A stretch of DNA of 64,000 nucleotides from CAZQVN01 sp964596775. Its GTDB lineage: Bacteria; Eisenbacteria; RBG-16-71-46; JABDJR01; JAWXBZ01. Both the position numbers and the translations under genes were made by a program. The notes below the pieces were generated by a model that saw only the letters and a program-made list of their open reading frames with translations, did no database searches and was not told where the DNA came from. The stretch lies in NCBI GenBank assembly GCA_964596775.1, contig CAZQVN010000018.1:3626-67625 (forward strand). Direction: 5' to 3'. Positions 1 to 8,192 of the stretch are shown here, in pieces (position 1 is the stretch's first letter; every line of letters begins with the position of its first letter).

Positions 1-1
1 C

Positions 2-589
2 ACGCTGTCCCGTCACCCGCGGTTCCGGGGTGTCGAGGTGGCGCTGCTGCACGGCCGGATGAAGGCCAGGGACAAGGCGGCGATCATGGACCGCTTCCGG
101 TCCGGAGAGATCGGTCTCCTCGTCACCACAACCGTCATCGAAGTGGGGATCGACGTGCCGAACGCCACGGTCATGCTCATCGAGCATCCCGAGCGTTTCG
201 GCCTCTCGCAGCTCCACCAGCTGCGCGGCCGGATCGGTCGCGGCCCGGAGAAGAGCTATTGCCTGCTCATCGAGGAAAAGGGGGGAGGCCCGGCGCATGA
301 GCGCCTGAAACTGTTCGAATCGACGCAGGACGGCTTCGAACTGGCCGAAGCGGACTTGCGGTTCCGCGGGGCGGGGAGCATACTTGGGATCCGCCAGCAC
401 GGCCCCTCCGGCCTCCAGGTCAGGATTCTGGACCCCCTGCGTGATCAGGCCGTTCTGGAAAGGGCGTTCCGGCTGGCGGAGAGGCTCTCGCAGGAGAATC
501 TCGAGCTTCTCGGACCCGACTGGGCGCCGCTGCGGCGCGAGGTCGAACGCGGCCTGGTTCAGGGTCGACGCTTTCTCGATGCCGGTTGA
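2..589 (+). CDS. recG: ATP-dependent DNA helicase RecG, C-terminal part (5' end outside window)
   Basis: RecG is the branch-migrating helicase that remodels stalled replication forks and Holliday junctions. The reading frame is open from base 2, so the gene begins upstream of the window and only about the last 195 residues are present. Visible are helicase motif V (TTVIEVGIDVPNA), motif VI (QLHQLRGRIGRG) and the RecG-type C-terminal stretch DLRFRGAGSILGIRQHG. The last differs from Mfd, which shares the motor. The in-frame GTG at 38 is internal, not a start. It is followed 12 bp later by a zinc-ribbon gene on the same strand. The helicase assignment is firm; the missing N-terminal wedge domain cannot be judged. 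Confidence 0.93.
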   Translation, partial: TLSRHPRFRGVEVALLHGRMKARDKAAIMDRFRSGEIGLLVTTTVIEVGIDVPNATVMLIEHPERFGLSQLHQLRGRIGRGPEKSYCLLIEEKGGGPAHERLKLFESTQDGFELAEADLRFRGAGSILGIRQHGPSGLQVRILDPLRDQAVLERAFRLAERLSQENLELLGPDWAPLRREVERGLVQGRRFLDAG

Positions 590-601
590 TGAGGTTTTTC
601 C

Positions 602-1021
602 ATGTATCTTCGCTGCCCCGAGTGCAAGACCCGGTACGAAATTTCATCGGTGCGGATTCCCGCCGCCGGAGCCCGTGTGCGCTGCCCGCGCTGCCGCACC
701 GTGTTCCAGGTTTCGGCCCCGCACAACGGAAACGGAACGGCTCAGCCGGAGGCGGCCAACACCGTGCGGCCCGGAGCGCCGGTGGATCCCGAGGTGGCCC
801 GGAGGATCGCCAGGGCTCTCGTTTCCGAACTGCTTCTCGGCCGGCGGGAAATGCGCGACGAAGCCATGCAGCAGGGCGTGATCCTCTCCCGGCTCGGCTA
901 CGACATTCTCGACGTGTACGAACGCTACCGCGAACGGGTCGGCGGGCAGCTGGCCGAGGAAACCCGCTTCTTCCAGGAAGCGGTCAACGAGATCATCGGG
1001 GACGGCGAGACGATTCTCTGA
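602..1021 (+). CDS. Zinc-ribbon (MJ0042-type) protein of unknown function
   Basis: This 139-aa protein starts with an N-terminal zinc ribbon of the MJ0042 type. It shows CPEC at residues 5-8 and CPRC near 29-32, the four-cysteine arrangement that binds one Zn. The middle is a short linker, and the C-terminal half (about 60-139) is predicted helical and charged with no recognised fold. MJ0042 ribbons are often at the N-terminus of cytoplasmic or membrane-anchored proteins in Deltaproteobacteria and related phyla, with no settled role. It sits 12 bp after recG and may be cotranscribed. No membrane segment is visible. The zinc ribbon is clear; the function is unknown. Confidence 0.75.
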   Translation: MYLRCPECKTRYEISSVRIPAAGARVRCPRCRTVFQVSAPHNGNGTAQPEAANTVRPGAPVDPEVARRIARALVSELLLGRREMRDEAMQQGVILSRLGYDILDVYERYRERVGGQLAEETRFFQEAVNEIIGDGETIL

Positions 1022-1023
1022 CC

Positions 1024-1148
1024 CGACTCACCGCGCGGCCCGCCGACGCGGGCTGAACTCCCCGAAGGTGCGCGAGGCCGGCCTCGGCAAGGCGCCCCGA
1101 CTCACCGCGAGGCCGCCAGATGCATCAGCCTGGCCCCTCGACTCACCG
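1024..1148. repeat. Intergenic region with three direct 10-bp repeats and hairpins
   Basis: The gap between two convergent genes holds three exact copies of CGACTCACCG at 1024-1033, 1098-1107 and 1139-1148. It also has a GCCCGC/GCGGGC hairpin (1038-1053) and a 14-bp perfect palindrome (1073-1086). The hairpins could act as a bidirectional terminator, but no T-run follows them. The repeat spacing is uneven (74 and 41 bp), so this is not a CRISPR. Confidence 0.4.
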
Positions 1149-1153
1149 GCCGT

Positions 1154-2101
1154 CTACTGCCCCGGCAGGCACCCCGGTTCCGCACCGAACGCCCCGATCT
1201 GACCGCAGGTCGTGGAATTGATCAGGGGGGAAGTTTCCGCCAGGCGGTACCCTCCCGGGCAGAAGCGGGGATCGACCTGGGCGTTCGTGGATCCCACGTT
1301 GCCCCCGGACGCGCACACGTAGTTTCCGTTCCGGCTCTGGAACGCGTTGTTGCAGGTGAGCGTGGGGCTCGACGCGTTGCTGTCGCAGAAGACGCCGAAG
1401 TTCTGGGCGTCGTAGATGTTGTTCGCGATCAGGCTGACGTTCGAGCCGACGTAGAAACCGCAGTCGCCGGCGTGGATGACGGTGTTGCGCTCGATCGTGA
1501 CCGGCGCCCCGTTCGCGGTCGACACGCCGAAGACTCCGGGATTCTCGAACAGGCAGAAACGGATCGTGCCCGTCGAATTCGCGCCGGAAACGTGAACGCC
1601 GTCGCCCCGGTTGTTCCGGAACGCGACCCCGTGAATCAGCGCGTTGGAATCGACCAGTTCGATGACGTCGCGTCCTCCCCGGAAGTCCAGGTCGCGGATC
1701 GTCGAGCCGTCGTGTCCGGACAGCGTGATCCCGGTGACATTGTCCGGGAAGACGATCTCGGGGCGGAGGAACCCCAGCTTCGCGGATCCGAGAATGGTGA
1801 CCGGACTCCGCGCGGCGGGGATGGAAAACCCCTTCGTCATCGTGAACACGGGTGTGGAGGTGAACTCGGCGCGGATCTCGATCGTGTCGCCGGCGCCCGA
1901 GGTTTCCAGCGCCGTGGCCAGTTCCGCCGCGTTCGTCACGATGAGTACGCCGGAGCTGTCGCCCGGGGGTTTCACCGGGTCATCGTCGCCGCAGGCGGCG
2001 AGACAGATGAGGGCAACCGCCGTCATCGCGGATGCGAAACCACGATGACGCGGGCCACGGAAGGTTGTACGCGTCTTCAAACCGGATGCGCTCGGCGCCA
2101 T
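1154..2101 (-). CDS. Secreted lipoprotein with right-handed beta-helix repeats
   Basis: This 315-aa protein has a long signal region ending in the lipobox LAAC near residue 37, followed by an acidic GDDD stretch typical of an exported lipoprotein. Residues 60-300 contain short repeating strands with Asn ladders (VIELVDSNALIHGVAFRNNRGDGVHV, in shorter units). They end in a DPRFCPGGYRLAETSPLI motif, the hallmark of NosD/pectate-lyase-like parallel beta helices found on cell surfaces. Start chosen at ATG 2101 because GGGAGG lies 6 nt upstream; a longer frame would overlap the regulator gene upstream. It follows the XRE-cupin gene by 35 bp on the same strand and may be its target or partner. Its ligand is unknown. 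Confidence 0.75.
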   Translation of the reverse strand: MAPSASGLKTRTTFRGPRHRGFASAMTAVALICLAACGDDDPVKPPGDSSGVLIVTNAAELATALETSGAGDTIEIRAEFTSTPVFTMTKGFSIPAARSPVTILGSAKLGFLRPEIVFPDNVTGITLSGHDGSTIRDLDFRGGRDVIELVDSNALIHGVAFRNNRGDGVHVSGANSTGTIRFCLFENPGVFGVSTANGAPVTIERNTVIHAGDCGFYVGSNVSLIANNIYDAQNFGVFCDSNASSPTLTCNNAFQSRNGNYVCASGGNVGSTNAQVDPRFCPGGYRLAETSPLINSTTCGQIGAFGAEPGCLPGQ

Positions 2102-2136
2102 TCCTGTCCTCCCGGCGCGGGGCGTTCCGGCTGATG

Positions 2137-2799
2137 TCAGCGGTTTGTCTTCGCCAGGGGAGGCTTGATCTCCGTGTTGATGAGCGACGACGGGCTGACG
2201 ATCAGGGCCCGAAAAGGCTCCGCGCCTGTGTTTCGGATCCACTGTTCCTTGTGAGCAGTGACATATGCGGAATCGCCGGGTTCGAGGGGGACATTCTGGC
2301 CGTCCACGCCCAGCGAACATGTGCCGCCGAGAACATACAGGAAATACTCCTCCCCCGTCCCGGGCCGCGTGTTGATTCTGAGATCCTCGTGGTGGATTTC
2401 CACGAGATAGCCGCTGAGAGCGTCCCGCCCCGAAGACTGGGTCAGCAGGTCAACCCAGGTCGATCCGGCCCTGGCCACCCGGCGACCCGCGGAAGCGGGG
2501 GTCACGCGGACCTGCTGATCGGAAGCATCCTGGAAAAACTCGGCCATCGGAACGCCGAGAGAACGGGCGATCTTGTGAAGGGTCGAAATGCTCGGGGAGG
2601 AGACCCCCCGCTCGATCGTGGAAATCTGGCCGTTCGTGATCCCCACCTGGCGGGCCAGATCCAGCTGAGTCAAGTGCTTTTCCTTGCGGAGTTTGCGAAC
2701 TTTGGTGCCCATGTACGAAACGAAATCCCTCTCGCCGGATCCAGACGGCGGTGTTAGGGCGGGCCTCCCGTTTTCCGTCGGCATTGAACTCACTTTCAT
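2137..2799 (-). CDS. XRE-family transcriptional regulator with C-terminal cupin domain
   Basis: Members of this family bind DNA through an N-terminal helix-turn-helix and sense a small ligand through a cupin barrel (PuuR/SinR-cupin type). The helix-turn-helix is at about residues 30-85 (KVRKLRKEKHLTQLDLARQVG, then TIERGVSSPSISTLHKIARSLG). The cupin is at about 130-205, with EYFLYVLGGTCSLGVDG and PGDSAYVTAHKEQWIRNTG. Start chosen at ATG 2799 because AGAAGGG lies about 8 nt upstream; the ATG at 2835 has no ribosome-binding site. The protein is then 220 aa. The next gene downstream is the beta-helix lipoprotein. The effector cannot be predicted. Confidence 0.82.
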   Translation of the reverse strand: MKVSSMPTENGRPALTPPSGSGERDFVSYMGTKVRKLRKEKHLTQLDLARQVGITNGQISTIERGVSSPSISTLHKIARSLGVPMAEFFQDASDQQVRVTPASAGRRVARAGSTWVDLLTQSSGRDALSGYLVEIHHEDLRINTRPGTGEEYFLYVLGGTCSLGVDGQNVPLEPGDSAYVTAHKEQWIRNTGAEPFRALIVSPSSLINTEIKPPLAKTNR

Positions 2800-3098
2800 G
2801 GTTGTTTTCCCTTCTTCTGCGGCCTCTGGAGTCATGCCGGTTGCGTGATGCGGAATGCCGGCATGAATTCTTTGAGGTCCAAGACCATCAAGAACCGTGC
2901 CTGTTTAGGGAAATTCAACCGCCGAAAACGGGGTGGGTGGAGCTTAATAAGGTGGGACGAAACGGTGGGGCGATCTTTAAATCCGCATGAAATAATACAT
3001 TGTGGTTTCAGGTGAACGGGAATTCGGGGGGCAGGAAATGAAAGTTTTATGACGCGCCGAACCCGTTGTCAGGTCGGGGGCAACTCGAAAATAATCTC
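2800..3098. other. AT-richer intergenic region upstream of the XRE-cupin gene
   Basis: About 300 bp with clearly lower GC than the neighbouring genes, including TTTAAA and AATAATAC tracts. It must hold the promoter of the minus-strand XRE-cupin gene. No -35/-10 pair convincing enough to call was found, and no ORF with a ribosome-binding site is present. Confidence 0.4.
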
Positions 3099-3130
3099 AA
3101 AATTCCAGAATCTGGACACGGATTCTAGAA
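3099..3130 (-). terminator. Rho-independent terminator overlapping the stop codon of the NtrC-type regulator
   Basis: Read on the minus strand, TTCTAGAATC pairs with GATTCTGGAA (10 bp, one G-T wobble) across an 8-nt loop and is followed by TTTT and further T-rich sequence. The left arm contains the TAG stop of the regulator gene, so the terminator begins inside the coding sequence. Confidence 0.6.
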
Positions 3131-4474
3131 TTCGGACAAGACAATGTTGAATTTCTTGATTTTCTGATACAGGGAACTCCGGGCAATTCCGAGGCGGGCT
3201 GCGGCCTTTTCTACCCGTCCGTTCTCGTCCCGGAGCACATATTCGATATGCTTGCGTTCCAGTTCCAGGAGCGTGAGACCGGCATCCGGGTACCCGGGAT
3301 TGGCGGTCGGGGCATTGAACCGGAGATCGCGGCCGTTCAGTGTGTCCCCTTCCATCAGCAGCAGGGCGCGTTCGAGCACGTTGCGCAGTTCCCGGATGTT
3401 CCCGGGCCATGGATAACGGCTCAGCACATCCGCCGCTTCGGGGGTCATCCGGACGCGGCTTCTCCCGAAGTCCTGGCCGAACCCGGCCAGGAAGTGTTCG
3501 GCGAGGATGGGGATGTCCTCCTGCCGGTTGCGCAGCGGCGGCACCATCAGGGGGATCGTGGAGATCCGGTAGAACAGGTCGCCGCGGAACCGGCCGTCGC
3601 GGACGAGCTGGCCGAGATCCTGGTGAGTCGCGCCGAGAAGGCGAATGTCGACCCGCCGGGTGCGGACATCGCCGAGTCGGTGAAACTGTTTTTCCTCGAG
3701 CACCTTGAGGAGCCGCGGCTGGATGTTCGCGTCGACATCCCCGATTTCATCCAGGAATACCGTTCCCCGATCCGCCACCTCAAGCAGCCCGGGCTTGCTG
3801 GCCACGGCGCCGGTGAAGGCCCCCTTCTCGTGCCCGAACAGCTCGGTTTCGAGAAATTCACGGGTCAGCCCGGCGCAGTTCAGGTCCACGAACGCTTCGT
3901 CGGCCCGCGGCCCCTGGTCGTGCAGCCAGCGGGCGAGAATCCCCTTGCCGGTGCCGGTTTCCCCCTGGATGAGGATCGGGCTTTCCGAGGAGAGCACTTT
4001 CCGGGCCTGTTCGGCGAGGTCCACGATCGCCCGGCTCGTTCCGAGGAACGGGTCCACGGCGCGGCGGCCGCGCACGGTCGTGCCCGCCATCGCCTTTCTC
4101 TGCACTTTCTGGTTCTCGATGAGGCGGCGGATCACGATGAGCAGGGCGGGCAGCTCGAGGGGTTTCGTGAAGAACTGCTCGGCGCCCTCCTTGATCGCCT
4201 GCACGGCGAGATCGATGGATCCGTGCCCCGTCAGGATGATGACCGGGACGATCGGGTCGATCGCCTTGAGGCGCGGCAGCAGCTGCAGCGCGTTCCCGTC
4301 CGGAAGCCGGTAGTCGAGGAGCGCCACATCGGGGCGGGACGCGCTGAACGCCTCCAGCGCGGACTTGATGCTGTCCGCCTCCTCGACGTCGAACTTCTGG
4401 ACGGCAAGATACTCCCGGACCGCGAAGCGGGCCCCGGCGTCGTCGTCCACGAGAAGGACCTTCTTATTGGCCAT
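3125..4474 (-). CDS. NtrC-type sigma-54-dependent response regulator
   Basis: This 449-aa activator has the full NtrC layout. A receiver domain (1-120) carries D10-D12, phospho-acceptor D54 and K104. The AAA+ sigma-54 domain (about 140-380) carries Walker A GETGTGKG at 171-178 and the sigma-54 contact loop GAFTGA at 218-223. A Fis-type helix-turn-helix is at the C-terminus (AAARLGIARSSLYQKIKKF). The short C-terminal domain resembles NtrX/AtoC types. Start at ATG 4474 gives the natural MANKKVLLVDDD; the gene overlaps the kinase upstream by 11 bp, so the two form a two-component pair. It would activate sigma-54 promoters when phosphorylated; its targets are not evident here. Confidence 0.88.
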   Translation of the reverse strand: MANKKVLLVDDDAGARFAVREYLAVQKFDVEEADSIKSALEAFSASRPDVALLDYRLPDGNALQLLPRLKAIDPIVPVIILTGHGSIDLAVQAIKEGAEQFFTKPLELPALLIVIRRLIENQKVQRKAMAGTTVRGRRAVDPFLGTSRAIVDLAEQARKVLSSESPILIQGETGTGKGILARWLHDQGPRADEAFVDLNCAGLTREFLETELFGHEKGAFTGAVASKPGLLEVADRGTVFLDEIGDVDANIQPRLLKVLEEKQFHRLGDVRTRRVDIRLLGATHQDLGQLVRDGRFRGDLFYRISTIPLMVPPLRNRQEDIPILAEHFLAGFGQDFGRSRVRMTPEAADVLSRYPWPGNIRELRNVLERALLLMEGDTLNGRDLRFNAPTANPGYPDAGLTLLELERKHIEYVLRDENGRVEKAAARLGIARSSLYQKIKKFNIVLSEF

Positions 4475-6353
4475 CGGTCTTCGTTGTTCCTCCGACGAGA
4501 TGCGGCAGACGGACAAGAAGAAGCGCCCCGGTTTCGGGCCGGTTCGAGGCGGTCACGTAGCCTCCCAGTTGATCCACGATGCGGCGGACGATGGACAGGC
4601 CAAGACCCGTTCCGTCCTGGCGTCCCGAAAAGAACGGCTCGAACACCCGGGGAAGCACCTCCGCGGCAAACCCGGGCCCTTCATCCTCCACGGTGCAGTC
4701 GATCCATGCCCGCCCCGGCTCCTGTACCGCGGCGGTGGAGATGATCACCCGGCCGCCGGGCGCCGAATGTTGCAGCGCGTTGAGTATCAGGTTCTGGAAC
4801 ACCTGCACCAGGCGACCCCGATCCACGAGGATCTGCGGCAGCCCGGGACTTTCGCGCACCTCGATCGTTACGCCGCCGTTGCGGGCCGTTTCCGATAGAG
4901 TTTCGACGGCATCCCGGATCAGCTCCGCCAGGTCCGCCCGGGTTGGAAAATACGGGCTCGGCTTCCCGTAGTCCAGCAGCTGCTCCATCAGGGCCGAGAG
5001 GCGGTTCACGCCGCCCCTCAGCACGGCCAGGTAGCGACTCTCCTCCGGGGATCCCCCGAACCGCGCCTCGAAGGCATCGATCGACGCGGATATCGTGAAC
5101 AGGGGATTGCGGACCTCGTGCGCAACGCCGGCCACGAGCGACCCCATGGCCGATATCGATTCGCTGCGGAGGAGCGTCTGCTGGAGATCCACGATCCTCG
5201 TGATGTCGCGGATGAGGACGAGCGTCCGCTCCGGAGCCGGCCGGCCGGCGTCTATGAAGCGGACCTCCACTTCCCAGCTCCGCCCCAGGCCGGTATCCTC
5301 GATGGTCCGCATCGCCCCCCGGCGCGTCTCGATCAGCTCGTCGCGGAGCCGGGCGGCGGTGAGCCAAGGTTCGATGAGCCATGAGCCGTCGGTGCGAATC
5401 CTGGATAGACCGGGGTCGCCGGACTCGAGCAGGGCGGCGGCGGACCGGTTCAGGTTGCGGATGCCCCCATCCGGGTCGAGAATGAGGATGGCCGACTCGA
5501 CCGCGTCGAACGTGGCCTGCCAGTTCTCCGACGCCCGCTCCAGTTCGGAGTGCATCCGGGCACTCTCGGCGGCGGCATTTCTCCGGCTTGTCACGTCCCG
5601 GAAGCTCCAGACACGTCCCCGGTGCTCCCTGCTGATGCTGTGCGGCTGGGAATAGCGCTCGAAAACCCGGCCGTCCCTGAACTCGATCGTGTCGAAGCTT
5701 TCCGGAGGGTTCAACCGGAACAGCTCCCCGATGCGGTTGAGAAATCCCTCCGGATCCGCGAGCTTGTCCAGAACGAAGGAGCGGGCCCGCTCGTCATCCT
5801 TCGACGCGGCGATCTCTTCGGGCAGCCCCCACATCTCGAGAAACTTCCGGTTGTAGAGAAGAATCCGCCCCTGGCTGTCGGCCACCAGGAGTCCGTCCGC
5901 CGTGGCCTCGAGCGTGGCCCGGAGGGCGGCCACCGACGACTCCAGGTCGAGGATGTTCGGCAGCCCCTCCATGAGCCGGATCCTCCGCTCCTCGCTTTCC
6001 GCGAGGGAGCGCTCCCGGGAGTGGCGCCGGTGGGCGACAAGCACGGACACGGCGCCGAACAGGAGAATGCCGGCATGGGCGATCCAGTGGTCGGGCGAGC
6101 CCCAGGGAGCGTCGATGAGGCCGAGTCCGAGCCCAAGCACCTGGGCAACGACCACCAGCAGCGCCGTGGTACCGGGAGACAGGCGGATCGAGGCCAGGGC
6201 GGGGCCCAGCGCGAGAAACTCGGTGAGAAGAACGGAGTTCGGCATGAGCCCGTCGGCGACCGCCACGGCGGTCATCACGAGAAGGGAGGCGGTCAGCCAG
6301 GCGCCGTCCGATGAGCGGTGGTTCGCAGGGAAAGACACCGGGCATCTTAGCAC
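4464..6353 (-). CDS. Membrane-anchored PAS sensor histidine kinase
   Basis: A 629-aa kinase with several hydrophobic segments in the first ~105 residues, then a region with two PAS-like domains (about 140-250 and 280-390). The dimerisation/phosphoacceptor helix has H412 in VAGVAHEVRNPLF. A HATPase domain follows, with N-box (NLILNALQHS), G1 (DEGPGF) and G2 (GTGLGLSIV). The GTG start at 6353 is supported by GGGAG 6 nt upstream. It overlaps the NtrC-type regulator gene and is preceded by a 56-aa Cys-rich gene 39 bp upstream. The signal sensed is unknown; an intramembrane or cytosolic cue is likely because no large periplasmic domain is seen. Confidence 0.87.
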   Translation of the reverse strand: MLRCPVSFPANHRSSDGAWLTASLLVMTAVAVADGLMPNSVLLTEFLALGPALASIRLSPGTTALLVVVAQVLGLGLGLIDAPWGSPDHWIAHAGILLFGAVSVLVAHRRHSRERSLAESEERRIRLMEGLPNILDLESSVAALRATLEATADGLLVADSQGRILLYNRKFLEMWGLPEEIAASKDDERARSFVLDKLADPEGFLNRIGELFRLNPPESFDTIEFRDGRVFERYSQPHSISREHRGRVWSFRDVTSRRNAAAESARMHSELERASENWQATFDAVESAILILDPDGGIRNLNRSAAALLESGDPGLSRIRTDGSWLIEPWLTAARLRDELIETRRGAMRTIEDTGLGRSWEVEVRFIDAGRPAPERTLVLIRDITRIVDLQQTLLRSESISAMGSLVAGVAHEVRNPLFTISASIDAFEARFGGSPEESRYLAVLRGGVNRLSALMEQLLDYGKPSPYFPTRADLAELIRDAVETLSETARNGGVTIEVRESPGLPQILVDRGRLVQVFQNLILNALQHSAPGGRVIISTAAVQEPGRAWIDCTVEDEGPGFAAEVLPRVFEPFFSGRQDGTGLGLSIVRRIVDQLGGYVTASNRPETGALLLVRLPHLVGGTTKTDGQ

Positions 6354-6392
6354 GACCGGCTCCCGGGGCGGGACGGGCGCCCCACGTTTCGG

Positions 6393-6563
6393 TCAGCGGC
6401 GGCGCATCATGTCGACGGCGGCACAGTCCCCGTTCAGGGGACAGTCCATGTAGCGCCTTCCCAGCGGACAGTCGGGCAGGTACTGATTTTCCCGGCGGCA
6501 GTACTGATTGCCGCGCGGTTCCCGCCTGGAAAAGATGTTCAGGACAAACAGCCAGATCTTCAT
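6393..6563 (-). CDS. Small cysteine-rich protein upstream of a sensor kinase
   Basis: A 56-aa ORF starting at ATG 6563 behind a strong GGAGGG ribosome-binding site, 8 nt away. The N-terminus MKIWLFVLNIF is hydrophobic. The rest is basic and has four cysteines at 22, 32, 41 and 47, two of them in repeated DCPL motifs, which could bind a metal or form disulfides. It lies 39 bp before the kinase gene on the same strand, so it is probably the first gene of that operon. I recognise no family. The ribosome-binding site, operon position and cysteine pattern argue that it is real. Confidence 0.55.
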   Translation of the reverse strand: MKIWLFVLNIFSRREPRGNQYCRRENQYLPDCPLGRRYMDCPLNGDCAAVDMMRRR

Positions 6564-6782
6564 TCCGCGGACCCTCCACGGAAGTCTTCGGCGCCTCCGT
6601 CGCCGGGTACAGCGGAAACGTGTCCGGAACACCCCGTAATTGTCCCCGGTATGGGGGTTTCGGGTGTTCGGCCCCTCTTTTTCCCAGATTCCACTAAACC
6701 CGGCCCGGGATCACGTCGATATGTTTCCTGTTCGGGGTTCATTTTTCACTGGAAACAACTTCAGACACGGAGGCAATACTCC

Positions 6783-8042
6783 ATGGTTGTGGTCAGCTAC
6801 TCGGGGAAGGAAATCAACGCCAAGCTGGTGTATTACGGACCCGGCCTCAGCGGCAAGACCACGAACCTCGAGTTCATCTACGACAGCGTTCCCAACACGC
6901 ACCGCGGCAAGATGGTGTCGATGAAGACCCGCACCGAGCGCACCCTGTTCTTCGACTTTCTCCCGGTGGACCTCGGGGAAATGGGCGGATTCAAGACGCG
7001 CTTCCTGCTGTACACCGTCCCGGGACAGGTCTACTACAATGCGACCCGCAAGCTCGTGCTCCGCGGGGTGGACGCCGTGGTCTTCGTGGCCGACTCCGGC
7101 CGCGGGAAGATGAACGAAAACCTCGAGTCTCTCGAGAACCTGAAGGAAAACCTGCGGGAATACGGCATGGATCTGGAAAAGATGCCGTGGGTGCTGCAGT
7201 ACAACAAGCGCGACCTCCCTGACGTGTACACGATCGAGGAGATGGACCAGGCCCTGAATCCGACGAAGGTCCCGACCTACGAGGCCGTGGCCACGAACGG
7301 TTCCGGCGTCTTCGAGACGTTCAAGGGGATCTCGAAGCTCCTCCTGGAAAAGCTGTCGAAGGAAGTGAAGACCGGTCCGCGCATGGCGCAGACGGCCAGC
7401 GCGGTCCTCGATGCGAAGAAGGCGGCGGAGTCGCCGGCACTCCAGGCGGATGCGCCGGCGGCTGCCGGCGCGGCTCCGGCGATGAAGGTCGTTCCTCCCG
7501 TTCCTCCGGCAGCGACCCCGGCCGCCGCGGCTCCCGACGAACCGGCTCTTCCGAAACAGGCCCCGTCCAAACCGGCGCCGCCCCGGCAGGCTCCGCCGGT
7601 GGCTCCGCCCGTTGCCGCGGAGCCGAAGCGGGAACAGGCGCCCGTCGTGCACGGCGCGTCGATGTCCCAGCCGGAACCGGTGCGCATGGAGCGGCCGGTC
7701 GAGGAAAAGGTGACGCTCGGAAAGCGGATTGCCCGCCTCTTCGGGATGTCGAAACCGGAACCGGTTTTCGAGGAACCCGCGGAAGAGATGCAGCGGGGCC
7801 GCAGGACTTCGGACGAAGGGCGGCCCGTGGCCGCGCCGGCCGCGCCGAAGGTTCCGGCGACGCTCGCCAGGGTCGAAATCGCCGGGACGATCTCCCATCT
7901 CCCGGTCCTGGAGCGGAGGGTGCGGGTTCCCGTTCCGGTCCGCATGACGTCGGAGGAACTGCAGCAGGGCGTGACCCTGAAGCTGATTCTCGAGGTGGAA
8001 CTCAGCGCCGAAACGGACGAGGTCGAGCGCACCGGCACCTGA
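6783..8042 (+). CDS. MglA-family small GTPase with long Pro/Ala-rich C-terminal extension
   Basis: MglA-type GTPases set cell polarity and switch motility or polar machinery. The GTPase core is residues 1-200: P-loop GPGLSGKTT at about 19-27, the family-specific TVPGQ in place of DTAGQ, and NKRD as base-recognition motif. The protein is 419 aa, more than twice the usual ~195. A Pro/Ala-rich linker (about 200-290) leads to a basic stretch and a conserved-looking terminal segment (about 355-419). Start at ATG 6783 is set by GGAGG 9 nt upstream. No MglB/roadblock partner gene is adjacent. A terminator follows. Confidence 0.88.
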   Translation: MVVVSYSGKEINAKLVYYGPGLSGKTTNLEFIYDSVPNTHRGKMVSMKTRTERTLFFDFLPVDLGEMGGFKTRFLLYTVPGQVYYNATRKLVLRGVDAVVFVADSGRGKMNENLESLENLKENLREYGMDLEKMPWVLQYNKRDLPDVYTIEEMDQALNPTKVPTYEAVATNGSGVFETFKGISKLLLEKLSKEVKTGPRMAQTASAVLDAKKAAESPALQADAPAAAGAAPAMKVVPPVPPAATPAAAAPDEPALPKQAPSKPAPPRQAPPVAPPVAAEPKREQAPVVHGASMSQPEPVRMERPVEEKVTLGKRIARLFGMSKPEPVFEEPAEEMQRGRRTSDEGRPVAAPAAPKVPATLARVEIAGTISHLPVLERRVRVPVPVRMTSEELQQGVTLKLILEVELSAETDEVERTGT

Positions 8043-8068
8043 TCCGGGTCCCGAACACGGTAGACACG

Positions 8069-8101
8069 AAAGCCGATCCGCGTAACGCGGGTCGGCTTTT
8101 T
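8069..8101 (+). terminator. Rho-independent terminator after the MglA-like gene
   Basis: A 14-bp stem (AAAGCCGATCCGCG with its complement, one T-G wobble) closes a TAA loop and runs into TTTTT. It lies 26 bp after the stop codon and isolates the GTPase gene from the TPR gene. Confidence 0.85.
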
Positions 8102-8192
8102 GATTTCCGGCTTGACGCCCGTGCCCGTGACCCATAACGTGGGGAATGAACGAGCGGTACAGGTTTCTGCCCCTGCGAAAGGTTTCCTGCGA

